Source of the DNA: Pseudomonadota bacterium
GTDB lineage: Bacteria > Pseudomonadota > Gammaproteobacteria > Steroidobacterales > Woeseiaceae
DNA length: 64,000 nucleotides
Assembly: GCA_022563195.1 (NCBI GenBank)
Contig: JADFNV010000004.1
Span: 39,219-103,218, forward strand
Direction: 5' to 3'
In this document: piece after piece, positions 1 through 7,903 of the stretch
How the letters are laid out: every line of letters starts with the position of its first letter
Position numbering within the stretch: the first letter of the stretch is position 1
Notes under the pieces: generated by a model
What the model was told of the DNA's origin: nothing
Databases searched by the model: none
Seen by the model: the letters and a program-made list of their open reading frames with translations, nothing else
Made by a program: the position numbers and the translations under genes

Positions 1-40
1 CAATCAACGCTACCGCGACAACGATGCTGAGTGATTTCAT
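1..40 (-). CDS. Partial CDS, N-terminal 13 residues only (signal-peptide-like)
   Basis: Reading the minus strand from 40 gives ATG followed by MKSLSIVVAVALI, a basic N-terminus running into a hydrophobic stretch, as in a signal peptide or membrane anchor. The ATG overlaps the TGA of the DUF3179 gene by four bases (ATGA), the coupling used throughout this window, which is the main reason to believe it. The rest lies beyond the left edge, so the product cannot be named. Confidence 0.5.
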   Translation of the reverse strand, partial: MKSLSIVVAVALI

Positions 41-1155
41 GATCCGACCAAGTTGAAGTGAATTTCGGTATCAGGGAAGTGAGCTACCCAGGCGAACCAG
101 TAAGCCGTATACGATCTGGTTATCGAGAGTTGCTCCCCGGCCCGGGGCCCGGTTACTGCTGTGCCGAAAGCGTCCCAGACGTTGCCTTCGTCGTCGCTGA
201 GAATATTAGGCAGATCGTTGTCGATTGCGGTGAATGTCAGAATAGTTCCATCCGCAAGTTCGCGATCGTAGATTACAGCGAAGTCCAGGGCCGTATTACC
301 GACGACGACAATGGATTGGTCTTGAAACTGATCATTGATCGCCAGTGTCGTAGATCCGAACCCATTCAACTGGTAAGCCTTGGTAACGGTATCGGCATCG
401 ATCCCGGAACCGGAGCGAATACCGATCACCCGCGTTTTCGGATGCAGACGTTGATCAACGCTTGTAACCGGGAATAACAGGCTGGCATTTTCGCGATAGT
501 CGCCGTAGGGATAATTCTGGTAATTGCGGTTGAAACCTGTGTTCCGGGTCATGACCAGGGCATTGGGGTACATATCGCGCAGCGTCCCATACCTGCCTTC
601 GAGCAACTGAATTCTTTCCGGTAATTCTCGAATGCGAAATCCCGATATCGAAATCTCGAGCATCTGTGACCAGATGCTATCCGTTTGGCGGTCGTACAAG
701 AGCAGGTTTGAGTTGTACAGCAGCCCGGACACGCCGAACGAGGAGTCGGCATCAGTCGGCGTCGCCAGCCATGCCATAGCGGATCCGGTCAGCGGACAAT
801 AGCTCAAAACATAGGGGTCATTAGCCGGACCGTCGTTGACGATTTCGTGCCAGTCCATGATGTCGTGTGGATATATCTTGACGGTGGCGCCATGTTTCAC
901 GGCAATGGCGAGTTCGTTCGAACCCACGGTAAGTATCGTTGCTGCGGACTCGAAATCAGGGCTCTGTAGTGCCGGAATCCCATCTTTGCCGGGTCCGCCA
1001 TCGAAAACATTGCCTATGGGTATTAACCATTCGACGTTATTCGAGACCGGAGGCGGAGGCGTCCTGCTGCCACCACCACCGCCACAGGCGGTGGCGAAGA
1101 TAGCGATCAGGACGAGCAGAAAATCAGCCCTTATTCTCGTGCGGTGCGCATACAT
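37..1155 (-). CDS. DUF3179 domain lipoprotein
   Basis: A 372-residue secreted lipoprotein. The N-terminus has a hydrophobic segment ending in FATAC followed by a run of glycines, so Cys24 is the likely lipidated residue. The body matches the DUF3179 family: the YCPLTGSAMAW segment (around residues 120-130), the following FGVSGLLYNSNLLLYDR stretch and a late DG-rich region. The family's biochemical function is not established. The ATG at 1155 puts the signal peptide at the very N-terminus and is a secure start. It probably shares a transcript with the truncated gene at the left edge. The 126 bp separating it from the dsbA-like gene upstream holds nothing I recognise. Confidence 0.8.
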   Translation of the reverse strand: MYAHRTRIRADFLLVLIAIFATACGGGGGSRTPPPPVSNNVEWLIPIGNVFDGGPGKDGIPALQSPDFESAATILTVGSNELAIAVKHGATVKIYPHDIMDWHEIVNDGPANDPYVLSYCPLTGSAMAWLATPTDADSSFGVSGLLYNSNLLLYDRQTDSIWSQMLEISISGFRIRELPERIQLLEGRYGTLRDMYPNALVMTRNTGFNRNYQNYPYGDYRENASLLFPVTSVDQRLHPKTRVIGIRSGSGIDADTVTKAYQLNGFGSTTLAINDQFQDQSIVVVGNTALDFAVIYDRELADGTILTFTAIDNDLPNILSDDEGNVWDAFGTAVTGPRAGEQLSITRSYTAYWFAWVAHFPDTEIHFNLVGS

Positions 1156-1281
1156 TGCGACGGCCCCCTCAAACAGCGCCCCATATCAATAGGCGACCGG
1201 CGAAGGTGCTACTTTATTACGGGGCTATGGAGAAAATCGGTGCAGGGAACCGAGTATGTGTCCCCAATTGGATCGGCAGGC

Positions 1282-2121
1282 CTAGCGTGCCGATTCGCGA
1301 GCAACGAGTTCGTCAATCAACTCGAGCAAGTTTGGATATCCACCGGCCTCGGAACTACCGGTACGATATTTGCCGTTTACAACCATCGTTGGAACGTTCG
1401 CAACGCCGTAGCGGCGATTGAGATCTTCCGCGAGGCGGAGCTTCTGACTGACTTCGAATGACTTCCAGGTGCGTTCGAACTCATCGGCACTGGCACCGAA
1501 ACGCTCGAACAGCTTGCGAATCGAATCCACGGACGTCAGGCGATTGCCGCGGCGATGGTATTCCTGAAAGACAGCCTCACGAAACCGGGCGGCGTCTTCA
1601 ATAATCCCATTACGAACCAGGACTTCTTCGGTGTAGAAAAGTTGCGCGTGCAATTGGAGTATGCGGTTCCACATGGCCGGAACCCGGACGAAGCGAACAC
1701 TCGCTGGTTTATCTGCATCCCAGCCATTAATGAATGGTTCGAAGTCGTAACAATGCGAACAGCCGTACCAGAAAAATTCAGCGACCTCGATCTTGTCGGC
1801 ACCGCCGACCGTCGGTTGTGTCGGCACCATACGAGCGTAATGCGTGCCTTCGGAATATTTCCACTGCCTCGTTACGGCTGGGACATCGGCCTGCGCGAGC
1901 AGGATCGCCTGTTCCTCCGGTTCTGGTTCGGCAGCCGACTCTTCGACGATTTCAAGCGTTTCTTCATCTTCCCCGGTATCGGCTTCAACCGTTGCCAGGG
2001 CCTCGTCTGCAACACTTTCATCCGCGGCAGGTGCTGTTTCCGTGACTACAGGTGGCGGATCGTCACTACTGCAGGCTGCAAGTAACAGAAACGTCACACC
2101 GATCCAAAATACGTTTTTCAT
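1282..2121 (-). CDS. dsbA: Thiol:disulfide interchange protein, DsbA family, predicted lipoprotein
   Basis: A 279-residue periplasmic thioredoxin-fold oxidoreductase that would introduce disulfides into exported proteins. Start is ATG at 2121, overlapping the TAA of the upstream cytochrome gene by one base; the longer open frame upstream is not coding. Residues 1-17 form a lipoprotein signal with lipobox LAAC (Cys17). Residues about 20-70 are a low-complexity Asp/Glu-rich linker, and the DsbA domain follows. The redox motif is CSHC (Cys121 and Cys124) in the context FFWYGCSHCYDFEP; a later NVPTMVVNG segment supplies the cis-proline loop. Classical E. coli DsbA is soluble with a CPHC motif, so the lipid anchor plus acidic tether is a notable variation. 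Co-transcribed with cytochrome c4. Confidence 0.85.
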   Translation of the reverse strand: MKNVFWIGVTFLLLAACSSDDPPPVVTETAPAADESVADEALATVEADTGEDEETLEIVEESAAEPEPEEQAILLAQADVPAVTRQWKYSEGTHYARMVPTQPTVGGADKIEVAEFFWYGCSHCYDFEPFINGWDADKPASVRFVRVPAMWNRILQLHAQLFYTEEVLVRNGIIEDAARFREAVFQEYHRRGNRLTSVDSIRKLFERFGASADEFERTWKSFEVSQKLRLAEDLNRRYGVANVPTMVVNGKYRTGSSEAGGYPNLLELIDELVARESAR

Positions 2122-2750
2122 TATTTGAGGCCCTGAACGTAGGATGCCAGTGCGAGGATATCCTCCTCGCTCAGGCGAGATGCGATATCGCGCATCATGC
2201 GTGTCCTGCCGTCGGACTGCCGCGCGTTGGATGCGTAATCGCGTAACGTCTTGGCGGTATAGGTTGCATGCTGGCCTTTGAGCGCCGGGTAGCTTGCGGC
2301 AGGGTTGCCGCGCCCGGTCGGCCCGTGACAGGCCATGCACGCCGCCACATTCGATTTCTCGCTACCGCCACGGTAAAGCGCTTGAGCGCGGACAATTGTG
2401 CCTGGATTGGCCACGGCCATCGCAGGTGCCGGCAGCCCTTCGAAGTAAACCGCGAGATCGCCCAGGTCATCGTCAGAGAGCAACATCGCCTGGCCGGTCA
2501 TCAGCGGATCGCTGCGTGTGCCGTCCTTGAATGCCTTGAGTTGGGCAACGATGTAAGTTGCACTCTGGCCAGCGATATTGGGCCAGAGCGGATTCACACT
2601 ATTGCCGTCTTGTCCGTGGCATGCAGAACAGGTGATAGATTTGGCCTTGCCTGCTTCTGCCGATCCTTCAACGAGACTCTCTGCCTGAATCTGCAGCGGC
2701 GTCAGAATTACAGCCGTCAGTATGCAAATTGGAGCAAACTTGATGTTCAT
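2121..2750 (-). CDS. Cytochrome c4, dihaem
   Basis: A 209-residue periplasmic electron carrier with an N-terminal signal peptide (hydrophobic stretch to about residue 23). Two CXXCH haem-binding motifs, CSACH (41-45) and CMACH (138-142), sit in two homologous halves, each followed by the GQ/G-containing loop and the late LADLAVYF/ILALASYV helix typical of class I cytochromes. Length and duplicated architecture fit cytochrome c4, which passes electrons to terminal oxidases. ATG 2750 is chosen because it begins the signal peptide; the open frame extends upstream with no such signal. It is divergent from engB, so the 177 bp between 2750 and 2928 should contain both promoters. Confidence 0.87.
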   Translation of the reverse strand: MNIKFAPICILTAVILTPLQIQAESLVEGSAEAGKAKSITCSACHGQDGNSVNPLWPNIAGQSATYIVAQLKAFKDGTRSDPLMTGQAMLLSDDDLGDLAVYFEGLPAPAMAVANPGTIVRAQALYRGGSEKSNVAACMACHGPTGRGNPAASYPALKGQHATYTAKTLRDYASNARQSDGRTRMMRDIASRLSEEDILALASYVQGLK

Positions 2751-2927
2751 GTGCTTGTAGCCGTTAGTTCCTCGCGATGGGCGCACCCATCGCCATCGTG
2801 AATTCGATTGTCCGGTCATAGATGAGCTGGCAACAGCTTGCAAAGAGTTGGATTGTCTTGCTGCATGACCCTGAAGCCGTCAGACTGTGGCGCCAAATTA
2901 TACACGGAATTTCCGGGGCATACCCCC

Positions 2928-3518
2928 ATGTCGACATACCCTGAAGCTTGCTTTATTAAGAGTGCCGACGCTGGCAATCAGTTCCCTCCGGATACAGGCA
3001 GTGAGGTCGCAGTCGCCGGACGGTCGAATGCCGGCAAGTCGAGCGCGATCAACGTTATCGTCAACCGGCGCCAATTTGCGCGTACGAGCAAGACACCGGG
3101 CAGAACCCAACTCGTCAATTTCTTTCATTTACGCGATGAACGACGCCTTGTTGATTTGCCGGGCTATGGTTATGCGCGCGTGTCCGAGTCGAAGCGGCGG
3201 CATTGGGGTGAGCTGCTCTCCGGCTATTTCAGTACGCGGCAGAGCCTTAGAGGTTTGTTGATGATTGTCGACATTCGGCGGCAGTTGACGGAATACGATC
3301 GTCGCATGATGGCCTTCGCCGAAGAGGTCGAAGTACCCGTACACATACTGCTTACCAAGGCCGACAAGTTGAAGCGCGGACAGGCAGCGACGGCATTGCT
3401 GGCCGTAAAAAAAGAACTTGGCGATCGAGCAACTGTGCAGCAATTCTCGGCGCTCAAGAAGCACGGTGAGAGTGAAGCACGAAAGATGTTGGAATTATTT
3501 CTTTGCGCACAAAAATAA
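2928..3518 (+). CDS. engB: Ribosome biogenesis GTPase EngB (YihA/YsxC)
   Basis: A 196-residue single-domain GTPase required for large ribosomal subunit assembly. G1 is GRSNAGKSS (residues 31-39), G3 is DLPGYGYA, and G4 is TKADK; the PGRTQ switch-I segment typical of EngB is present. Start ATG 2928 gives the usual N-terminus, whereas the open frame extends 30 codons further without family similarity. It converges on polA, the same neighbour as in E. coli, with an sRNA-like region between them. Confidence 0.95.
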   Translation: MSTYPEACFIKSADAGNQFPPDTGSEVAVAGRSNAGKSSAINVIVNRRQFARTSKTPGRTQLVNFFHLRDERRLVDLPGYGYARVSESKRRHWGELLSGYFSTRQSLRGLLMIVDIRRQLTEYDRRMMAFAEEVEVPVHILLTKADKLKRGQAATALLAVKKELGDRATVQQFSALKKHGESEARKMLELFLCAQK

Positions 3519-3549
3519 AAAAACCCCGGATCACAATGTGTACCGGGGT
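3516..3549 (-). terminator. Rho-independent terminator of the sRNA candidate
   Basis: Minus strand: stem ACCCCGG/CCGGGGT (3543-3549 with 3523-3529) followed directly by seven T, then ATTTTTG. There is no T-run on the plus-strand side, so it stops minus-strand transcription (sRNA or polA read-through) and not engB. Confidence 0.8.
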
Positions 3550-3660
3550 AAGAAGAAGCAGCCGGCTTGGGGAAACCGGGCTGCACGCCTGCTTAGGGAG
3601 GTAAGCAGGCGTAGTGAGTTATGCACTCAAGGGATTGGAGTGTGGATGGGGTTGATAGTT
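3519..3660 (-). ncRNA. Candidate sRNA with C-rich loops in the polA-engB gap
   Basis: The minus strand of this gap folds into a series of hairpins ending in an intrinsic terminator. Hairpin 1: TGAGT/ACTCA (3615-3629). Hairpin 2: a perfect 10-bp stem ACGCCTGCTT/AAGCAGGCGT (3585-3612) with minus-strand loop ACCTCCCT. Hairpin 3: 3558-3584, stem GCAGCC-C-GG/CCGGCTGC with minus-strand loop containing TTTCCCC. Terminator: 3523-3549. The 5' part is also rich in CCCC and CTCC patches. E. coli encodes Spot 42 (spf) in exactly this convergent gap, downstream of polA and on its strand. sRNAs with C-rich loops pairing to G-rich ribosome-binding sites are known in other Gammaproteobacteria. The 5' end is uncertain; no good promoter was found, and read-through from polA is possible. 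Confidence 0.6.
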
Positions 3661-3735
3661 CCCAGCAACATACAAATCATTGAAAAATATAGCGTTTCTA
3701 TTTCGATTCGCGCATTGTAGGAGCGGGCCGTAATA

Positions 3736-6429
3736 TCAATGCGCTTCGTCCCAGTTTTTGCCGACGCCGACGTCGACCTTGAGCGGTACCGATAAATCTG
3801 CGGCGCTGCACATGATGTCAACGACGTTGCGCTTAAGTTCGTCGACGTCGGAGATTGAAACCTCAAAGACGAGTTCGTCGTGTACCTGCATAATCATGCG
3901 TGCATCGATCGATCTGCTGTTGAGCCAATCGTGAATTTTGATCATCGCTCGCTTAATAATGTCCGCGGCCGTTCCCTGCATCGGTGCATTGATAGCGCTG
4001 CGTTCGGCGTATTGACGCCGCGGCACGTTCCGTGCATTGATTTCGGGAAGATAAAGTCGCCGGCCGAAAACGGTTTCCACATATCCCTGTTTGCGGGCTA
4101 ATTCACGAATGTCATCCATGTAGGCCTTGACGGAAGGATAACGGTCGAAGTAGAGATCAACATATTCCTGGGCCTGGTGTCTCGAAATGCCAAGTTGTTT
4201 GGCCAGGCCGAACGCCGACATGCCATACATCAATCCAAAATTTATCGCCTTGGCCGAACGCCGTTGATCAGACGTGACGTCATCGAGCTCCAAATCGAAT
4301 ACTTCGGCCGCGGTTGCCCGGTGTACATCGAGTTCATCTGCAAATGCCTTTAACAGGCCGTCGTCGGCGGACAGATGCGCCATGATACGAAGCTCGATCT
4401 GTGAGTAATCAGCGGCGAGCAGAAGCTGGTTAGCGGGAGCGATAAACGCCTGACGAATACGACGTCCTTCGGGCGTTCGTATCGGAATGTTCTGCAAATT
4501 CGGGTCCGTCGATGACAGTCGTCCGGTTGCCGCTACGGCCTGGTGATAGGACGTATGCACGCGCCCCGTTTCCGCGGCGATTTGCAGCGGCAATTTGTCG
4601 GTGTACGTACTCTTGAGTTTGCTGACACTTCGATAGTTGAGGATGACGCGCGGCAGATCGTAGTCATCGGCTAATTCTGCGAGCACATCCTCGGCGGTTG
4701 AAGGCTGACCCTTGGGTGTCTTGCGAATGATCGGCAACTCGAGTTTCTCGAAAAGAATCTGCTGCAGCTGCTTGGGCGAACCGAGATTAAACGGACCGCC
4801 GGCGAGATCGTGCGCCGTGGCCTCGAGATCGACCATCTTCTCTGTCAGCTCCCGACTTTGCTGCTTTAACATTTCTTCATCGATCAAGACACCAGTCTCT
4901 TCCATTTGCAACAACACCGGTACGAGTGGTTGTTCGATGTTCACATAAACGTCGCGAAGCGATTCGATCTCATCAAGTTTCGCCCACAGGGTTGCGTGCA
5001 ACTGCAGTGTTATGTCGGCGTCTTCAGCCGCATAGGGCGCCGCAGTGTCGAGATCGATCTGATTGAACGTCAGTTGCTTTGCGCCTTTGCCGGCGATGTC
5101 CTCAAAGTGAATGGTTTCGCGTCCGAGATAGAAACGTGCTGCCGAATCCATGTCGTGTCGGATCGCAACGCTGTTCAGGACATAGGACTCAAGCATCGAA
5201 TCGAAGCACATGCCCGATAACTTGATGCCATGGCGTGCGAGTACGTGAGCATCATATTTGAGGTGATGGCCGACCTTCTTGCGATTCGGATTTTCAAGAA
5301 AAGATCTAAGTTTTTCAAGCACTTCCTTTCGTGGTAGTTGATTCGGCGCGCCTGGATAATCGTGGGCAACGGGTATATAGGCGGCCTCGCCGGCTGTGAC
5401 ACACAGCGACAAGCCGACGACTTCTGCAGCCATGTAATTGAGGCTCGTCGTCTCGGTGTCGACGGCAACGAGGTCAGCCGCGTTGATTTTCTTTAGCCAC
5501 TTATCGAACGTCTTCCAGTCGAGAACGGTTTCATAGTCGCCCTCGATCGCATCGCTGATGACTTCAGCGTCGTCAGCTTGGTCATCCAGTTGACCCAAAA
5601 GAGTCCGCAGTTCGAAGCGGCCGTATATTTCTCGCAAGCTTTTGACATCGGCGCTTGTCGGTCTCAGGTCGGTCATCGCCATGGGTAATTCAACATTCAG
5701 ACGAATCGTCGCGAGCTCTTGCGACAGTCGGAGTTGCTCAATGTTGTCGCGCAGGCTTTCGCCGACCTTGCCCTTGATTTCGTCAGCATGATCGACGATA
5801 CCATCGGCACTGTCGTATTGATTAAGCCACTTGGCCGCCGTTTTGGCGCCAACGCGCGGAACTCCCGGAATATTGTCCGAGGTATCGCCGACGAGTGCGA
5901 GATAGTCGATGATTTGTTCGGGGTAAACGTCGAACTTTTCCTTAACGCCTTCACGAGCCATGATATTGCCGCTCATTGTATTGACCAGCGTCACGTTTTC
6001 GTTGACGAGCTGCGCCATATCCTTGTCGCCCGTTGAGACAAGCACCTTGAGACCATTGCTCGCAGCTTCCCGGCATAAGGTGCCGATGACGTCGTCAGCT
6101 TCGACGCCTTTGACGCGCAACAACGGCAGGCCCATGGCCTTGATAGCGTCGATCAGCGGTTCGACCTGCGCACGCAACTCGTCGGGCATGGGGGGTCGGT
6201 TGGCCTTGTATTCGGCGTACATGTCGTCGCGAAACGTCTTGCCCGGTGCGTCGAACACGACGGCAACATATTCGGCGGCCTGGTCGCGGACGAGCTTGTT
6301 GATCATGTTCAATACGCCGTGCAGTGCGCCTGTCGGCTCGCCCTTGGAACTGGTCAGCTTTGGCAGGGCGTGAAACGCCCGGTACAGGTAGGACGATCCA
6401 TCGATCAGGATCAGGTCAGTGCCTGACAT
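3736..6429 (-). CDS. polA: DNA polymerase I
   Basis: An 897-residue replicative/repair polymerase. Domains in order: 5'-3' exonuclease (about 1-290, beginning with the metal-binding LILIDGSSYLYRAFHA); 3'-5' proofreading exonuclease (about 310-500) with Exo I VDTETTSL and Exo III YAAEDADITLQ present and Exo II as HHLKYD, where many homologues have Asn for the second His; and the family A polymerase domain with DYSQIELR (motif A), RRSAKAINFGLMYG (motif B) and QVHDELVFE (motif C). All catalytic acidic residues I can check are present, so proofreading is expected. Downstream of lptM by 47 bp, with a GGAG Shine-Dalgarno before the ATG. Confidence 0.97.
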   Translation of the reverse strand: MSGTDLILIDGSSYLYRAFHALPKLTSSKGEPTGALHGVLNMINKLVRDQAAEYVAVVFDAPGKTFRDDMYAEYKANRPPMPDELRAQVEPLIDAIKAMGLPLLRVKGVEADDVIGTLCREAASNGLKVLVSTGDKDMAQLVNENVTLVNTMSGNIMAREGVKEKFDVYPEQIIDYLALVGDTSDNIPGVPRVGAKTAAKWLNQYDSADGIVDHADEIKGKVGESLRDNIEQLRLSQELATIRLNVELPMAMTDLRPTSADVKSLREIYGRFELRTLLGQLDDQADDAEVISDAIEGDYETVLDWKTFDKWLKKINAADLVAVDTETTSLNYMAAEVVGLSLCVTAGEAAYIPVAHDYPGAPNQLPRKEVLEKLRSFLENPNRKKVGHHLKYDAHVLARHGIKLSGMCFDSMLESYVLNSVAIRHDMDSAARFYLGRETIHFEDIAGKGAKQLTFNQIDLDTAAPYAAEDADITLQLHATLWAKLDEIESLRDVYVNIEQPLVPVLLQMEETGVLIDEEMLKQQSRELTEKMVDLEATAHDLAGGPFNLGSPKQLQQILFEKLELPIIRKTPKGQPSTAEDVLAELADDYDLPRVILNYRSVSKLKSTYTDKLPLQIAAETGRVHTSYHQAVAATGRLSSTDPNLQNIPIRTPEGRRIRQAFIAPANQLLLAADYSQIELRIMAHLSADDGLLKAFADELDVHRATAAEVFDLELDDVTSDQRRSAKAINFGLMYGMSAFGLAKQLGISRHQAQEYVDLYFDRYPSVKAYMDDIRELARKQGYVETVFGRRLYLPEINARNVPRRQYAERSAINAPMQGTAADIIKRAMIKIHDWLNSRSIDARMIMQVHDELVFEVSISDVDELKRNVVDIMCSAADLSVPLKVDVGVGKNWDEAH

Positions 6430-6476
6430 GCGAGTACTCCATCAATATCACCCTGACCGAGTATTAGAGCCCTGGC

Positions 6477-6671
6477 CTAGTGATTGCCCGATTCGTCAGT
6501 CTCGTCGGGCTCGTCAGAGTCTTCCTCATCTTTGGCGTCATCTGCCGGCGCCGCTGACGGCGGCTGGACCGTGCTCGGATTGCCGGGAATGTACAGTGCA
6601 CCGCTTTGACCGCAGCCGACGATAAACATCAGGAGGAGCGATGCAGCGAGCGTTCGAAGTTGCCTATTCAT
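6477..6671 (-). CDS. lptM: LPS translocon maturation chaperone LptM (YifL family)
   Basis: A 64-residue lipoprotein: basic N-terminus, hydrophobic segment, lipobox VGC (Cys20) and then the family hallmark CGQSGALYIP, equivalent to CGLKGPLYFP in E. coli LptM (YifL). The C-terminal half is Pro/Ala then strongly acidic. LptM assists oxidative maturation of the LptDE outer-membrane translocon. In E. coli the gene lies near dapF; here it sits between argH and polA and probably shares a transcript with polA. Confidence 0.85.
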   Translation of the reverse strand: MNRQLRTLAASLLLMFIVGCGQSGALYIPGNPSTVQPPSAAPADDAKDEEDSDEPDETDESGNH

Positions 6672-6676
6672 AATTG

Positions 6677-6706
6677 TCGACCGGTTGGGAGGATCGGTCG
6701 ATTATA
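6677..6706 (-). promoter_or_regulatory. Possible lptM-polA promoter with leader hairpin
   Basis: On the minus strand a perfect -10 hexamer TATAAT (6706-6701) is followed at once by an inverted repeat TCGACCG/CGGTCGA (arms 6695-6701 and 6677-6683) ending 5 bp before the lptM ATG. No convincing -35 box and no Shine-Dalgarno are visible. The hairpin could equally be a remnant terminator for the arg operon, but it lacks a T-run. Confidence 0.35.
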
Positions 6707-6718
6707 AAGACCTGACAC

Positions 6719-7903
6719 TTATTTTGAATAGCGTTCGGCAACTCGTTCATAGGCGGTACGAAATGGAATGCCTTCTTCACGGACCAGGCGATAGGCTTCT
6801 TCGGTTGCAAAAATGCCGGGATCGAGCGTGATGTTGTCGGCGTTGAAGCGCATGCCATCGAGCAGGTGAGCCATGATATCGACGCTGTCGATGGCAATAT
6901 CGACGGCGCGAAACAACGGTGCCTTAAGGCGTTGCAGGTCGCGCTGGTAGCCTGATTGAAGTTTCGCGGTGATCATCAGCGACTCGTCGAGGCAGGCTTG
7001 CGCCGTCGCCGACGATGCGCGGATCAACTCGAGTACGTCGGGATTGCGCTTTTGCGGCATGATCGACGACCCTGTCGTGACGTCGGCTGCGAGCGAGATA
7101 TAGGCAAATTCCTGCGTATAAAAGAGCAGGAGATCCGTAGCCATGCGGCCGAGATCTAAAAGCAGCAGCGTTATCTCGAAAAGGAACCCGCTTTCTGCCT
7201 TGCCGCGTGACAGTTGTACTGACGTCACCGGTGTCTGTGTGCAGTCGAAGTCCAGTTTTGTCGTCGTCAGCTCACGATCAATGGGCAGCCCGGGCGTGCC
7301 GTAACCGGCTGCGCTGCCGAGCGGGTTCTTGTTGATACGCCGGAGCGTCGCATCAAGACCCGCGATGGCGTCTGCAAATGCTTCGTCGAATCCGGCACAC
7401 CACAGCGACACAGACGACGGCATCGCGTGTTGCATATGCGTATAGCCCGGCAGTTGCACGTCACCCTGTCGTTCGCTGACACGGCCGATCGAGGTTCGCA
7501 GCTCTGCGACGCGCTCGGCGAGATCGCCGACGGCGTCGCGCAGGTACAGGCGTAATGCCGTGAGTACCTGATCGTTCCGTGAACGCCCCAGGTGCAGCCT
7601 GGCGCCGGCATCGCCGATGCTTTTCGTGAGCCGGGATTCGAGCGCCGTGTGGACGTCTTCGTCTTCAAGAGCAATGCTCCATTTGCCCGCGGCGAAGTCA
7701 GCGGCCAAGGATTTGAGGCCGGCACATATCGTCGCGCAGTCCTCTGAACTGATCAGCCCGGTTTCGGCGAGCATTTCGGCATGTGCGATCGAGCCCATGA
7801 CGTCATAGGCTACAAGACGTGCATCGAGCAGGTGATCTTCGCCGGCGGTGTAGCGGAGCACGCGCTCGTCGAGTGGCAGACCTTTGTCCCAGAGTCGCGT
7901 CAT
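6719..7903 (-). CDS. argH: Argininosuccinate lyase, short C-terminus
   Basis: Cleaves argininosuccinate to arginine and fumarate, the last step of the pathway. Fumarase/aspartase superfamily signatures are intact: GRSRNDQV near residue 105, the HMQHAMPSS loop and the flexible catalytic-serine loop GSSIMPQKRNPDV. Length is 394 residues against about 430-460 for most ArgH; it ends shortly after the EGIPFRTAYE segment, so the last 60 or so residues (C-terminal helices) are missing. The reading frame stops at a clean TAA and I see no continuation in another frame. Last gene of the operon; its ATG overlaps the argB stop (ATGA). Confidence 0.92.
   Translation of the reverse strand: MTRLWDKGLPLDERVLRYTAGEDHLLDARLVAYDVMGSIAHAEMLAETGLISSEDCATICAGLKSLAADFAAGKWSIALEDEDVHTALESRLTKSIGDAGARLHLGRSRNDQVLTALRLYLRDAVGDLAERVAELRTSIGRVSERQGDVQLPGYTHMQHAMPSSVSLWCAGFDEAFADAIAGLDATLRRINKNPLGSAAGYGTPGLPIDRELTTTKLDFDCTQTPVTSVQLSRGKAESGFLFEITLLLLDLGRMATDLLLFYTQEFAYISLAADVTTGSSIMPQKRNPDVLELIRASSATAQACLDESLMITAKLQSGYQRDLQRLKAPLFRAVDIAIDSVDIMAHLLDGMRFNADNITLDPGIFATEEAYRLVREEGIPFRTAYERVAERYSK

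Noticed and set aside
5719..6373. Plus-strand frames of 105-137 codons opposite polA
   Set aside because: They run antisense to the conserved 5'-exonuclease domain and show no motif or ribosome site.
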